Origin: Trichococcus paludicola
GTDB lineage: Bacteria > Bacillota > Bacilli > Lactobacillales > Aerococcaceae
Assembly: GCF_003052295.1 (NCBI RefSeq)
Contig: NZ_QBLC01000003.1
Location: forward strand, 186,001 to 250,000
Direction of reading: 5' to 3'
Length of the DNA: 64,000 nt
The position numbers and the translations under genes are program-made. Positions 34,598 to 43,619 of this stretch are shown piece after piece. Under the pieces are notes generated by a model that worked only from the letters and a program-made list of their open reading frames with translations, searched no databases and was not told where the DNA came from. Numbering within the stretch: the first letter of the stretch is position 1; every line of letters begins with the position of its first letter.

Positions 34598-35803
34598 TTA
34601 AGCATGGGCCGATCCGTTGCGTTTTCCGTGCTGATAGAAGAGAAACATCAAAAAGGCCGAAAACAGAGCCATTGCGGAACCAAAGTAGAAAGGAACCTGG
34701 TTGTTGAAAGTATCATACAACCAGCCTCCGATCAAACTGGCCGGCAACAGCGTCATCCCCAAGATGGCGTTGTACAGGCCCAGACCGGTCCCTTTCTTTT
34801 CCTTGCCGATGATGTCGGATACCAAGGCTTTTTGGATGCCGTCCGTTGCGGCGCTGTAGAGACCGTAAAAAGCGAACAGGTCGACGATGGCGAAGGGGGT
34901 AGTGGCTTTGCCGAAACCAAAATAGATCAGCGAGAACATCAGATAGCCGCCGATGATGATACGCTTGCGGCCAATTTTATCGGACAGTTTCCCGAGTGGA
35001 ACGGCAAAGGTAACCGAAACCGCGTTGAATACTAGATACATAATCGGGATGAACGCATCGCTGATGCCGACGTCACTGGCTTTGATTAAGAGCAGAGCAT
35101 CCGTCGAATTTCCCAACGTAAAAAAGAAAACGATGACCAGAAAAAGATAGAAGTCCTTGGGGAAATCCCGGAAGGCCAGTTTCCCGAGCCGCTCCGATTT
35201 GGCACGTTTGGCTTCATTAACAAAAAAGATGATCGACAAAAGCCCCAGAAATCCAGGGATAGCCGCAAATAGGAACACGCGCCGGTAGTCGCCGGGAAAA
35301 GTTGCTAACACGGCAAAGGCGATCAGTGGTCCGACGATGGCGCCGCTGTTGTCCATCGCTTTATGGAAACCAAAATTCAGGCCTGCATTGTTGTTTTCCT
35401 CCGAAGAACCAGCCACCAGACTGTCCCTGGGAGCGGTGCGGATGCCTTTTCCGACGCGTTCTACAAAGCGGATCGACAGGACCTGCAGCGGTGTCGTCAC
35501 GAAGGCGAAGAGTGGGGAAAGGAGGGCGGTGATGCCGTAACCGATGATCATGAAGGGCTTGTTGCGTCCGATTTTGTCGCTCCACCAGCCAGAGAGGGAT
35601 TTCAGGACGGAAGCGGTGCTTTCGGCGATGCCTTCGATCAGGGAGATTTCCGTTTTTGAAGCGCCTAATGTTGTCAGAAATAAAGGCAGGATGCTGTAGA
35701 CCATCTTTGTCGTCGTGTCCGTCAGGAAACTGGTCAAACCGACAAAGAAAATATTGCTTTCGACGCCCAGAATCCGTTTTTTCTTTTTCTGATTATCTAC
35801 CAT
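34598..35803 (-). CDS. MFS transporter
   Basis: 401 residues from ATG 35803-35801, preceded by AAGGAAGGG at 7-nt spacing; the frame extends to 35881 without a ribosome site. Twelve hydrophobic segments. MFS motif A reads GWWSDKIGRNKP, repeated in the second half as GKLSDKIGRKR. RFVERVGKGIRTAPRDSLVAGS is characteristic of a subgroup annotated as general drug or sugar exporters. Substrate unknown. Divergent from the macrodomain gene. Confidence 0.87.
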   Translation of the reverse strand: MVDNQKKKKRILGVESNIFFVGLTSFLTDTTTKMVYSILPLFLTTLGASKTEISLIEGIAESTASVLKSLSGWWSDKIGRNKPFMIIGYGITALLSPLFAFVTTPLQVLSIRFVERVGKGIRTAPRDSLVAGSSEENNNAGLNFGFHKAMDNSGAIVGPLIAFAVLATFPGDYRRVFLFAAIPGFLGLLSIIFFVNEAKRAKSERLGKLAFRDFPKDFYLFLVIVFFFTLGNSTDALLLIKASDVGISDAFIPIMYLVFNAVSVTFAVPLGKLSDKIGRKRIIIGGYLMFSLIYFGFGKATTPFAIVDLFAFYGLYSAATDGIQKALVSDIIGKEKKGTGLGLYNAILGMTLLPASLIGGWLYDTFNNQVPFYFGSAMALFSAFLMFLFYQHGKRNGSAHA

Positions 35804-35992
35804 CTCGAAACCCTTCCTTCTGAATATTTCGTCATCTTCATTAAATTCCTTTTCGGGTAAAAAGTCTAGCAGAGCGACCACGCAGGCATGTCCTTTCCGC
35901 GCGATTCGGCCAAATGGATAATCAATCGAAATTTTGGTAAAGTGTACGTGTTGAGATGCCCGAACTGAACAGAATCAGAGGGAGGAATCGGA

Positions 35993-36544
35993 ATGAAAAA
36001 GTTGCAGTTCAATCAAACAACGTTGCATGTGGTTAAAGGCGACATCACCCGTTGCGAAGTAGATGCCGTTGTTAATGCCGCTAATGAAAGTCTGCTCGGC
36101 GGAGGCGGGGTAGACGGCGCCATCCATCGTGCCGCCGGTCCGGAACTGTTGGCTGCCTGCCGCACTTTGGATGGGTGCCGTACCGGCGATGCGAAGCTCA
36201 CGCCAGGTTTCCGGCTCAAAGCCGCTCATGTCATCCACACGGTCGGTCCGGTCTGGCGAGGCGGAATGCACGGTGAAGCGGATTTGCTGGCCTCGTGCTA
36301 CCAAAAATCGTTGGAATTGGCCGAAGCCCATGGAATCCGGACGCTAGCCTTTCCGGCGATCAGCACCGGCATTTACGGCTATCCGCTGGAACAGGCGACC
36401 GCAATCGCTGTCGGTACCGTTCTGAAATATCTGGAAAATCAGCCGGAATCCGACATCACAGAAATAACCTTTGTCTGCTTTGACGATGCGACAGTGTACG
36501 CCTACGAGCAGGCATTCGAAGAATTTGAAAGGGGAACTGACTGA
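35993..36544 (+). CDS. Macrodomain O-acetyl-ADP-ribose deacetylase-like protein
   Basis: 183 residues, a single macrodomain of the MacroD/YmdB class. Marks: [19 protein letters not shown] at the adenine/ribose pocket, the catalytic loop [17 protein letters not shown], and the phosphate loop [12 protein letters not shown]. It removes ADP-ribose or hydrolyses O-acetyl-ADP-ribose, a sirtuin product; a sirtuin gene lies 19 kb away, not adjacent. The next gene starts within its stop (TGATG overlap at 36542-36546). Confidence 0.93.
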   Translation: MKKLQFNQTTLHVVKGDITRCEVDAVVNAANESLLGGGGVDGAIHRAAGPELLAACRTLDGCRTGDAKLTPGFRLKAAHVIHTVGPVWRGGMHGEADLLASCYQKSLELAEAHGIRTLAFPAISTGIYGYPLEQATAIAVGTVLKYLENQPESDITEITFVCFDDATVYAYEQAFEEFERGTD

Positions 36545-36927
36545 TGTTTTTATTTTTTGACGTATTGCCGTTCCGAAAGCAACTTGAATACAACCAGACC
36601 ATCACCTGTAGCCGTTGCGGTCATTTTGGACGCTATGAGGTCTATCTCGTGGGCAATCGCTTCCGCCTTTTTTTCATCCCGGTCATCACCTTCGGGAAAA
36701 AGTACCTCGTCCGCACAACCTGTTGCGACACATGGTATCTGCTGGATCCGCATGTAGGCAAAGCGATTGAACGGAAAGAAACGGTCTCGATCCGCGACAG
36801 CGATCTGCAAATGTATCAGACTGGCGAACCGCTTGAAAGTAGCTGTCCCAACTGCGGTGCCTCCTATCCTCAGGGCTCACATTTTTGTCCGAATTGCGGA
36901 GTGAAAGTGGATGAAATGGATCGTTAA
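36544..36927 (+). CDS. Zinc-ribbon protein
   Basis: 127 residues. N-terminal half has CSRCGHFGRYEVY and a CCDTWYLLDP pair, matching the zinc-ribbon family that begins with FF...P...; the C-terminal half ends in CPNCGASYPQGSHFCPNCG. Two possible zinc sites, no membrane segment except a hydrophobic FRLFFIPVITF stretch. Function unknown. Its start overlaps the macrodomain stop, so translation is coupled. Confidence 0.78.
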   Translation: MFLFFDVLPFRKQLEYNQTITCSRCGHFGRYEVYLVGNRFRLFFIPVITFGKKYLVRTTCCDTWYLLDPHVGKAIERKETVSIRDSDLQMYQTGEPLESSCPNCGASYPQGSHFCPNCGVKVDEMDR

Positions 36928-36970
36928 GGAATTGTCCAGGAAATAAATGAAAGACAATTATCTGTAAGCG

Positions 36971-36999
36971 TTGCAAAATGTCCAATTATGGTATACTAT
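36971..36999 (+). promoter_or_regulatory. Promoter of the DUF975 gene
   Basis: -35 TTGCAA (36971-36976) with -10 TATACT (36992-36997; 15 bp) or TACTAT (36994-36999; 17 bp). Confidence 0.55.
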
Positions 37000-37034
37000 C
37001 ACTATCGAAAATTGTAAGGGGTGGTCATAATTAT

Positions 37035-37862
37035 ATGTTAACGAATAAAGAAATCAGATCCACGGCCAGAGAATATTTACGCGGCAATTATAAAATGGCG
37101 GTCATTAACCTGATCCTTATCACGATCGCGAATAGCACCATGCAATCGGTAGTCAGAACGCTGACGGGCGAAAGCGCGTTGAACATGCAGATGACAGGGG
37201 AAACCTTGCCGAATTGGGATTCCGTCTTCTCGATGCAATCCTCACCTTTCCAAACGACCCTGAATGTGGTCCTTTCGATCATCGTGGCGCTGATTATCGG
37301 CTCCATGCAGATGGGGAACGAATGGGGGTACCTGGACATGCTGGACGGTACGCCGCTTTCGTCAGGCCATCTGCTCAAACCATTTGAAAATCAGTTGTTT
37401 AAGACGCTTGGCGTTCTGGCGCTGCAGGCTATCTATGTCATTCTATGGTCCGTGTTGCTGATCATACCTGGCATCATGAAGCTTTACGCTCTGGCATTAT
37501 CGAACTTCATTTACTTCGATAATCCGGATATGAAAACGACGGACATCCTGAGACAAAGCGAATCCTTCATGAAAGGCAAGAAGATGAGACTTTTCCAACT
37601 GGATCTGACTTATTTTGTCATCTACCTGATTCCTGTCGCGTTGTTCATGGGTGTCGGAATAGCCGCTTTCAACATGTATGCCGGATCTGCGACCGCTGAT
37701 CCCGATGCCTTGCTTTACCAACTGCTGTTGTTGATTGGCTTGATGTTGGCGGCGTTCGCCATCTTCGGAATCCTGACCTTCATCGTTGAACCGAGAAGGA
37801 AAGCTGCGCGCGCAGTCTTCTATTCCGAAGTTCTGAAGGAAGAAAATCTCATTATCGGCTGA
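37035..37862 (+). CDS. DUF975-family membrane protein
   Basis: 275 residues from ATG 37035 after AAGGGGTGG; an in-frame ATG at 36978 overlaps the promoter and is rejected. DUF975 marks: N-terminal TNKEIRSTAREYLRGNYKMAVI, then six hydrophobic helices with LLIIPGIMKLYALALSNFIYFDNPDMKTTDILRQS in the middle and a MKGKKMRLFQLDLTYF segment. Integral membrane protein of unknown function, widespread in Firmicutes. Confidence 0.87.
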   Translation: MLTNKEIRSTAREYLRGNYKMAVINLILITIANSTMQSVVRTLTGESALNMQMTGETLPNWDSVFSMQSSPFQTTLNVVLSIIVALIIGSMQMGNEWGYLDMLDGTPLSSGHLLKPFENQLFKTLGVLALQAIYVILWSVLLIIPGIMKLYALALSNFIYFDNPDMKTTDILRQSESFMKGKKMRLFQLDLTYFVIYLIPVALFMGVGIAAFNMYAGSATADPDALLYQLLLLIGLMLAAFAIFGILTFIVEPRRKAARAVFYSEVLKEENLIIG

Positions 37863-37908
37863 TCGGCCCATATCTTATTAACTAAATTTTCAGAGAAGGA
37901 GCGAAATA

Positions 37909-38658
37909 ATGGAGCAAAGAATAAAAAGAGAAGCACCAAGCATCACAACCGATTTGCGCAGTGATACAGTGCAAGTCCCGAGCGTGATCCGGAACTGTTC
38001 AGGAATCCGGATTTTTGGAAAACGAATCAAATCCCTGATCTTTACGACGGATATTGCTATTATCCTGAATAACGATGCGGATGCCGTCATCGCGGTTTAT
38101 CCATTTACCCCGCATCCGGCGGTTATCCAAAGCATTGCCAATGTCTCAACCATTCCGATCCTTTCCGGTGTCGGAGGGGGGACGACCCAAGGCAAACGCA
38201 GTGCCAACATCTCTTTGTTTTCGGAGGCGCAGGGTTCCTTGGCTGTCGTCGTCAATGCGCCGACCCCAATCGATACCATCAGACAAATCGAGGAAACCGT
38301 GGATATTCCGATCGTCTGTACGATCGTGACGGAATACATGGATATTCAGGAACGGTTGGATGCCGGAGTTGATATTCTGAACGTCAGCGGCGGGAAGGAT
38401 ACGGCCTACATCGTGAGCCGCATCCGGGAAAATTTCCCAGATGTTCCGATCATCGCGACGGGCGGACCGACGGATGAAACGATTCTCGATGCAATCAACG
38501 CCGGAGCCAATGCCATCAGCTGGACGCCTCCCTCCAACGGCGAATTGTTCCGCCGCAAGATGGACAAGTACCGCAACAAAGAACGCGAGCGCTACATGCA
38601 GGAGCACCAAGGCATGACGATCGAAGAAGTCGAAGACTTGGAAGATCACAGAGATTAA
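37909..38658 (+). CDS. Uncharacterised TIM-barrel-like protein
   Basis: 249 residues, cytosolic. Alternating strands and helices end in phosphate-binding-like motifs: ILSGVGGGTTQGKRS, VDILNVSGGKDTAYIV, VPIIATGGPTDETILDAINAGANAISWTPPS. This resembles (beta/alpha)8 barrels such as ThiG, PdxS or nicotinate/HisF-like proteins, with the phosphate grip between strands 7 and 8. The acidic, charged C-terminus (EEVEDLEDHRD) is outside the barrel. Conserved in related bacteria and often called hydrolase, without evidence I can see. Reaction unknown. Confidence 0.65.
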   Translation: MEQRIKREAPSITTDLRSDTVQVPSVIRNCSGIRIFGKRIKSLIFTTDIAIILNNDADAVIAVYPFTPHPAVIQSIANVSTIPILSGVGGGTTQGKRSANISLFSEAQGSLAVVVNAPTPIDTIRQIEETVDIPIVCTIVTEYMDIQERLDAGVDILNVSGGKDTAYIVSRIRENFPDVPIIATGGPTDETILDAINAGANAISWTPPSNGELFRRKMDKYRNKERERYMQEHQGMTIEEVEDLEDHRD

Positions 38659-38665
38659 CCTATTG

Positions 38666-38723
38666 AAAAAACGCACAAGCAGCGGCCGGGACTGTCCCGG
38701 CAACTGTTTGCGCGTTTTTTTTT
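38666..38723. terminator. Terminator between convergent genes
   Basis: AAAAAACGC (38666-38674) pairs with GCG + T9 (38712-38723), enclosing an inner hairpin CCGGGA/TCCCGG. Confidence 0.85.
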
Positions 38724-38756
38724 GCTATCATGAGACTTTGGTTGTTCAAAAGGATC

Positions 38757-39500
38757 CTACAAATCGGAAATCATGCCCCCGTCGACGACGAATTGCGACC
38801 CAGTCGAGTAGCTCGAATCATCGGATGCAAGGTAGATGACCAGATTGGAGACTTCTTCCGGTTTAGCGGTCCGTCTCAAAGGAATGTCCTTTTCCAATTG
38901 TTTGATGTATTCATAGACATCACCCTGTTCAGCCATCGGTGTTTCGATGATGCCTGGGTGGACGGAATTCACGCGGATGTTGAACGGGCCAAGTTCAGCA
39001 GCAGCTCCCTTTGTCATCCCAGTGACTGCGTGTTTGGACGCGCTGTAGGCGATGGCGGTAGGCGCACTGACTAGTCCATCTACAGAAGAAATGTTGACGA
39101 TCGAGCCGACACCCGCTTTTTTCATAGAAGACACGACAGTTTTCATTCCCAGGAACACGCCCAGTTCATCGATTTCGAATGTCAAACGGAAATCCGCTTC
39201 CGTCAATTGATCCAATGTTTTGAAGATGCCGACGCCGGCATTGTTGACGAGCACCGTAACCGGCCCGAATGTTTCTTCGGTCAGCGCGATGACTTCTTCC
39301 CAATTGGCTGATTTTGAGACGTCCAGTTTCATAAAGACGGAATTTTCGCCGATTTCCTCAACCAAAGCTTTTCCTGCCTCTTCGTTGATGTCGGTCACGA
39401 CTACTTTAGCGCCTTCCTCCACGAATTTGCGTGCGTGCATGGCACCCATTCCTTGTGCTGCTCCTGTGATGATTGCTACTTTGTTTTCCAATTTTCCCAT
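38757..39500 (-). CDS. Short-chain dehydrogenase/reductase
   Basis: 247 residues, classical SDR. Cofactor motif TGAAQGMG near residues 12-19, NNAG at about 88-91, catalytic Ser in NISSVDG, YSASK with Tyr and Lys, and a C-terminal YSTGSQFVVDGGMISDL. VVTDINEE after strand 2 (Asp) favours NAD over NADP. It resembles glucose dehydrogenase/hydroxysteroid dehydrogenase-type SDRs; the substrate cannot be named. Strong AGGAG site before the ATG. Confidence 0.92.
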   Translation of the reverse strand: MGKLENKVAIITGAAQGMGAMHARKFVEEGAKVVVTDINEEAGKALVEEIGENSVFMKLDVSKSANWEEVIALTEETFGPVTVLVNNAGVGIFKTLDQLTEADFRLTFEIDELGVFLGMKTVVSSMKKAGVGSIVNISSVDGLVSAPTAIAYSASKHAVTGMTKGAAAELGPFNIRVNSVHPGIIETPMAEQGDVYEYIKQLEKDIPLRRTAKPEEVSNLVIYLASDDSSYSTGSQFVVDGGMISDL

Positions 39501-39995
39501 TGCAGATAGCTCCTTTAGATTCTTTTTTTGCCGCTCCCTAACTCTTGGGATAACTTGTATAGGCTTACAATCATGTTATTCCTCTAATGGATTGGAATCA
39601 ATATTATGGCAGCATAATTATCTATTCACAAATGAGGCACTTCCACAAAAAAATAAAAAGCTGTAAACGTTGTATTGTTAACGCGGTTTGTTTATGTTCT
39701 GAACATTTGAACGGAAAATGAACATATGCCATTGCTGTCGATATTGGAATAATTTTATCAATATGAACGCAGTCAAGGACCTAGAGCACGGACTTGTCTG
39801 GTTGCGGGCAGCGTTGTTGCGCGTGGAATCAACTTAAGAAAAGGTCGGCTTCAGGTGTATGTTTTTTAAATTATCGTCCAATACTATATAATAAGTGTAA
39901 GAAAGAAAACGATTTTCGGATTGCGGTAGATCTCTGGACGGGTTGGCATCGCCAGAGCCCATCAATGCGAAAAATAGAATATTGGAGGTATTCAT
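39501..39995. other. Intergenic region
   Basis: About 500 bp with no convincing gene. A reading frame at 39794-40033 codes for a Cys/Trp-rich peptide without a ribosome site and runs into the next gene out of frame. The 3' part holds the promoter of the metalloprotease gene. Confidence 0.5.
39864..39892 (+). promoter_or_regulatory. Promoter of the YpfJ-type metalloprotease
   Basis: -35 TTTTAA (39864-39869), 17-bp spacer, perfect -10 TATAAT (39887-39892). Confidence 0.6.
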
Positions 39996-40877
39996 ATGAA
40001 ATGGAAGGGTGGAAGAAGAAGTTCCAACGTTGAAGATCGACGCGGCGGTGGCGGCTTTTCGACGGGTGGCGGCGGACTAGGCGTGAGCGGTATGGCAGGC
40101 GGCGGGATTTTTGGGATCATCATCATGATCATCATTGCCTTGTTTGGAGGGGGCGACCTGTTTGGCGGTGGTGGCAGCACGCCGACTGAAACGCCACAGA
40201 CAGGTGTCACTGAAACGAGCAACAAGACCGAGGACGAGATGGCAGAATTTGTATCCGTTGTATTGGCCTATACTGAAGATGCCTGGACACAAGAATTTGC
40301 CAACAACAATATGGAATATGTCGAACCGACACTGGTGCTGTTCAGCGGACAGGTGCAATCTGCTTGCGGTGTAGCTGGTTCCCAAGTCGGACCGTTCTAC
40401 TGTCCGGCCGATCAAAAATTATACATCGACTTGAGTTTCTACGATCAGCTTTCGCAAGAGTATGGCGCGTCCGGCGACTTTGCGATGGCCTATGTCGTCG
40501 CTCATGAGGTCGGACATCATGTCCAGAATTTGCTAGGCATTATGGATCAGGTGCAAAGCAGTCGTAATCAGTTAAGCGAAACGGAATACAATGAGCTGAA
40601 TGTGCGGTTGGAACTGCAGGCCGATTACCTGGCCGGTGTCTGGGCAAATTATGTCCAGGAGCAGGGCGTCCTTGAGGAAGGCGACTTCGAGGAAGCCTTA
40701 ACAGCAGCACATGCTGTAGGGGATGATACCTTGCAGAAAGAGAACCAAGGCTATGTCGTACCCGACAGCTTTACGCACGGTACTTCCGAGCAACGCATGC
40801 GCTGGTTCACGAAAGGTTTCGAAATCGGCAACCTGAGCGGCGGAGATACGTTCAATATCGGATATGATGAACTTTAA
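39996..40877 (+). CDS. YpfJ-type neutral zinc metallopeptidase
   Basis: 293 residues. The Arg/Gly-rich N-terminus (RRGGGGFSTGGGGLG) is followed by one membrane helix (about residues 36-50) and a Gly-rich linker, then the peptidase domain. Zinc motif HEVGHH at 170-175, preceded by CPADQKLYIDLSFY; a downstream ELQADYLAGVWANY supplies the third ligand. The family (PF04228) is widespread, with unknown targets; the active site should face outside. Short terminator downstream. Confidence 0.93.
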   Translation: MKWKGGRRSSNVEDRRGGGGFSTGGGGLGVSGMAGGGIFGIIIMIIIALFGGGDLFGGGGSTPTETPQTGVTETSNKTEDEMAEFVSVVLAYTEDAWTQEFANNNMEYVEPTLVLFSGQVQSACGVAGSQVGPFYCPADQKLYIDLSFYDQLSQEYGASGDFAMAYVVAHEVGHHVQNLLGIMDQVQSSRNQLSETEYNELNVRLELQADYLAGVWANYVQEQGVLEEGDFEEALTAAHAVGDDTLQKENQGYVVPDSFTHGTSEQRMRWFTKGFEIGNLSGGDTFNIGYDEL

Positions 40878-40896
40878 TTTATGAAGAATTTAGTTG

Positions 40897-40926
40897 AGCC
40901 TGTCGCGCTGCGGCAGGCTTTTTTTT
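40897..40926 (+). terminator. Terminator of the metallopeptidase gene
   Basis: AGCCTGTCGC pairs with GCGGCAGGCT (40897-40919), followed by T8. Confidence 0.88.
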
Positions 40927-40952
40927 GGGGCATTCAATGTACTTCCATCCGA

Positions 40953-41010
40953 TTGACACAAGCAGTCTGTAGGATTATAATACAACTAACACATGAACAG
41001 TTATTCATAT
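40953..41010 (+). promoter_or_regulatory. Consensus promoter with SmtB/CzrA-type metal operator
   Basis: -35 TTGACA (40953-40958), 17-bp spacer, -10 TATAAT (40976-40981), a perfect SigA promoter. Just downstream ATGAACAGTTATTCAT (40993-41008) is an inverted repeat TGAA-N6-TTCA as bound by ArsR/SmtB-family zinc/cadmium repressors. Bound repressor would block transcription near the start site and be released by metal. No repressor gene is adjacent. Confidence 0.85.
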
Positions 41011-41075
41011 GTAATGCGGAATCATTCCGTTTTCGGATAAATAATACGAATACTTAGGGCTAAGGAGTGATAGAG

Positions 41076-43289
41076 ATGTCTGAGAAAGTAAAGCAGATTG
41101 AATGGTATTTGGACGAATTGGATTGCGCCAATTGCGCCAGCAAAGTTGAGACTGGCATCGCGAAAATAGAAGGGATACTCGAAAGCAATGTGAACTTCAT
41201 GACGAAGACTTTGCGGATCGAAATCGAAGGGGATCAAGAGGCGGATATTTTACCGAAAGTGAAACAAAAACTCAGTGTACTTGAGCCGGATATCCATCCG
41301 ACTCTGAAAAAAAGCGGCGCCCTTATTGGAGTGGATGGGTTTCCGATAGGATTGAAACATCCCCAAGATGACTTATCCACAAACGGGCACGAACATCACG
41401 ACCAGGATGCTGCACATGAACACACGCATGCGCACGGCGAAGGGGATAAGGACGAAATCCAGAAAGCCGTCATCCGATTGGTTGTAGGCTTTGGAATCTT
41501 GTTGGCGGCGATTTTCGCCCCGGTCAGCGGAACGATTTCGCTGATCTTGTTTGTGACTGCGTACCTGGTTGCGGGCTATGACATCGTTTGGAGCGCGCTC
41601 TTGAACATCAAGAACGGCCAATTGTTCGACGAAAACTTTCTTATGACGATTGCAACTCTGAGCGCTTTCTACATTCAGGAGTATCCGGAAGCGGTAGCTG
41701 TGATGCTGTTCTATCAGCTGGGGGAACTTTTCCAGGACATCGCTGTCGACAAGTCCCGCCGTTCCATCGCCGAACTGATGGACATCCGACCTGATTACGC
41801 AAACGTGAAAACAGCAGCCGGTATCGAAAAAGTGGCACCGGAAACTGTCAAAATCGGCGACATCATCCTGATTCGCCCTGGTGAAAAAGTTCCGTTGGAC
41901 GGGAAAGTAGTGAGTGGAACCTCCGCTGTCGACACCTCGGCGTTGACCGGCGAATCGGTACCGCGTGGCGTGAAAGTCGGCGACAACATCCTGAGCGGGT
42001 TCATCAACAAAAACGGGGTCATCGAAGTCGCAGTCGAAAAGCTGTTTGCTGAGTCCACCGTCGTCAAGATTTTGGATTTGGTGCAGAACGCCAGCGGCCG
42101 AAAAGCGCCGACGGAAAACTTCATCACCAAATTTGCCCGCTATTACACACCGGTTGTCGTCATCGCGGCCGTATTGCTGGCGGTCCTGCCGCCGCTCGTC
42201 ATCCCGGGCGAAAGCTTCAATGAATGGCTCTACCGCGCCAGCATCTTTCTGGTCATCTCGTGTCCGTGCGCGTTGGTCGTTTCGATTCCGGTCGGTTTCT
42301 TCGGCGGCATCGGCTCGGCCTCACGCAAAGGCATCCTCGTCAAAGGGAGCAACTTCCTCGAAGGTCTGAATGATGTCAAAACGGTCGTGATGGACAAGAC
42401 CGGAACGTTGACGGAAGGCAAGTTCGCCGTAACCAAGATCGAAAGCGCCGGCGAGTTGACGGAGAATCGCTTGCTGGAACTGGCGGCCTATGCAGAACTG
42501 CATTCCAGCCATCCGATTGCCGATTCTATCAAGGAAGCTTACGGAAAGCAGGTAGCTGAAGATCTTATAAACACCACAAATGATATCCCGGGGCAGGGTC
42601 TGCAGGTCGTCGTCGATGGGCAAGAAATCCTGGCCGGCAACGCCAAACTGTTGGAGAAATTCGGCATCATCCATGCGCCGGCTCCTGAAACCGGGACGGT
42701 TGTGTATATCGCTGTGGATAAACACTATGCCGGCTACATCCTGATTGCTGATGCCATCAAAGCTGATGCGAAGGCCACTATCGCCGGATTGAAGGCGAGA
42801 GGCATCCGCACCATCATGCTGACCGGGGATTCCCGCGCGGTAGGCGAAGCAGTCGCCAAAGAAATCGGCATCGATGAAGTCCACGCGGAACTGCTTCCGC
42901 AGGACAAAGTGACGAAGCTGGAGGAAGTGTTGGCGAGCAAACGCAAAGGCGAAAAAGTCATCTTCGTGGGCGACGGCATCAACGATACGCCGGTGCTGGC
43001 CCGTTCCGATATCGGGATGGCGATGGGCGGATTGGGATCCGACGCCGCCATCGAAGCGGCCGACATTGTCATCATGGACGATCAGCCATCGAAGATTTTG
43101 ACCGCAATCACCGTGGCTGAAGAAACACGTAAAATCGTCTGGCAGAACATCATTTTTGCAATGTCGGTCAAAGGGGTGTTTCTGGTTCTCGGTGCGTTCG
43201 GCATCGCTACAATGTGGGAAGCGGTCTTCGCCGATGTCGGCGTGACTGTGCTTGCTGTCCTCAACAGCATCCGCATCCTTAAAAAATAA
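41076..43289 (+). CDS. cadA: Zn/Cd/Pb-exporting P1B-type ATPase
   Basis: 737 residues from ATG 41076 (AAGGAG at 8-nt spacing; GTG 41067 overlaps that site). N-terminal heavy-metal-associated domain with DCANC, then a His-rich linker (HEHHDQDAAHEHTHAHGEGD) that may bind zinc. Membrane metal site Cys396-Pro-Cys398 in SCPCALVVS, phosphorylated Asp440 in DKTGTLTEG, hinge GDGINDTPVLARSDIGMAMG. The CPC motif with these loops marks the ZntA/CadA group rather than copper pumps. Expected to export Zn2+, Cd2+ or Pb2+. Confidence 0.93.
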   Translation: MSEKVKQIEWYLDELDCANCASKVETGIAKIEGILESNVNFMTKTLRIEIEGDQEADILPKVKQKLSVLEPDIHPTLKKSGALIGVDGFPIGLKHPQDDLSTNGHEHHDQDAAHEHTHAHGEGDKDEIQKAVIRLVVGFGILLAAIFAPVSGTISLILFVTAYLVAGYDIVWSALLNIKNGQLFDENFLMTIATLSAFYIQEYPEAVAVMLFYQLGELFQDIAVDKSRRSIAELMDIRPDYANVKTAAGIEKVAPETVKIGDIILIRPGEKVPLDGKVVSGTSAVDTSALTGESVPRGVKVGDNILSGFINKNGVIEVAVEKLFAESTVVKILDLVQNASGRKAPTENFITKFARYYTPVVVIAAVLLAVLPPLVIPGESFNEWLYRASIFLVISCPCALVVSIPVGFFGGIGSASRKGILVKGSNFLEGLNDVKTVVMDKTGTLTEGKFAVTKIESAGELTENRLLELAAYAELHSSHPIADSIKEAYGKQVAEDLINTTNDIPGQGLQVVVDGQEILAGNAKLLEKFGIIHAPAPETGTVVYIAVDKHYAGYILIADAIKADAKATIAGLKARGIRTIMLTGDSRAVGEAVAKEIGIDEVHAELLPQDKVTKLEEVLASKRKGEKVIFVGDGINDTPVLARSDIGMAMGGLGSDAAIEAADIVIMDDQPSKILTAITVAEETRKIVWQNIIFAMSVKGVFLVLGAFGIATMWEAVFADVGVTVLAVLNSIRILKK

Positions 43290-43295
43290 TCGTTA

Positions 43296-43545
43296 GTATG
43301 TGGGGGCCGCCAGCGGTCCCTATTTTTTGTCTGCTCCGGCGCTCATCGGAGCACCGCGTTGCAAACGAGCGTCAGCTCCGATGAGCGCATGGCTGACCGA
43401 ATGTAGTGCGAATAAAATTTGGCTGAACTCCGGGGAGGCTTCCTTCATCGGAGTTGGGGTCTTAGCTGCGCTTCTGTCCTCCGGCGAGGCCCACGTTCCC
43501 CGGAGTTCAGGCGAACTGACGTGGACGCTGGCGTCCGCCACATAC
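43296..43545. repeat. 250-bp nested inverted-repeat element
   Basis: The outer ends are complementary: GTATGTGG...CCGCCAGCG (from 43296) and CGCTGGCG...CCACATAC (to 43545). Inside are two strong hairpins: GCGCTCATCGGAGC / GCTCCGATGAGCGC (43339-43352, 43375-43388) and GAACTCCGGGGA / TCCCCGGAGTTC (43425-43436, 43497-43508). No coding capacity with a ribosome site. It is GC-richer than its surroundings. It could be a MITE-like element or a structured RNA. Confidence 0.75.
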
Positions 43546-43619
43546 CTTAAAGCTTCCTAAGCGGATTATCCACACGGCTGTGCTACAATGAAAAAAGAAT
43601 AAAAAACGAAAAGTGAGTG

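Noticed and set aside
39794..40033. 79-codon frame before the metalloprotease gene
   Set aside because: No Shine-Dalgarno, odd Cys/Trp composition, overlaps the promoter and the real gene start.
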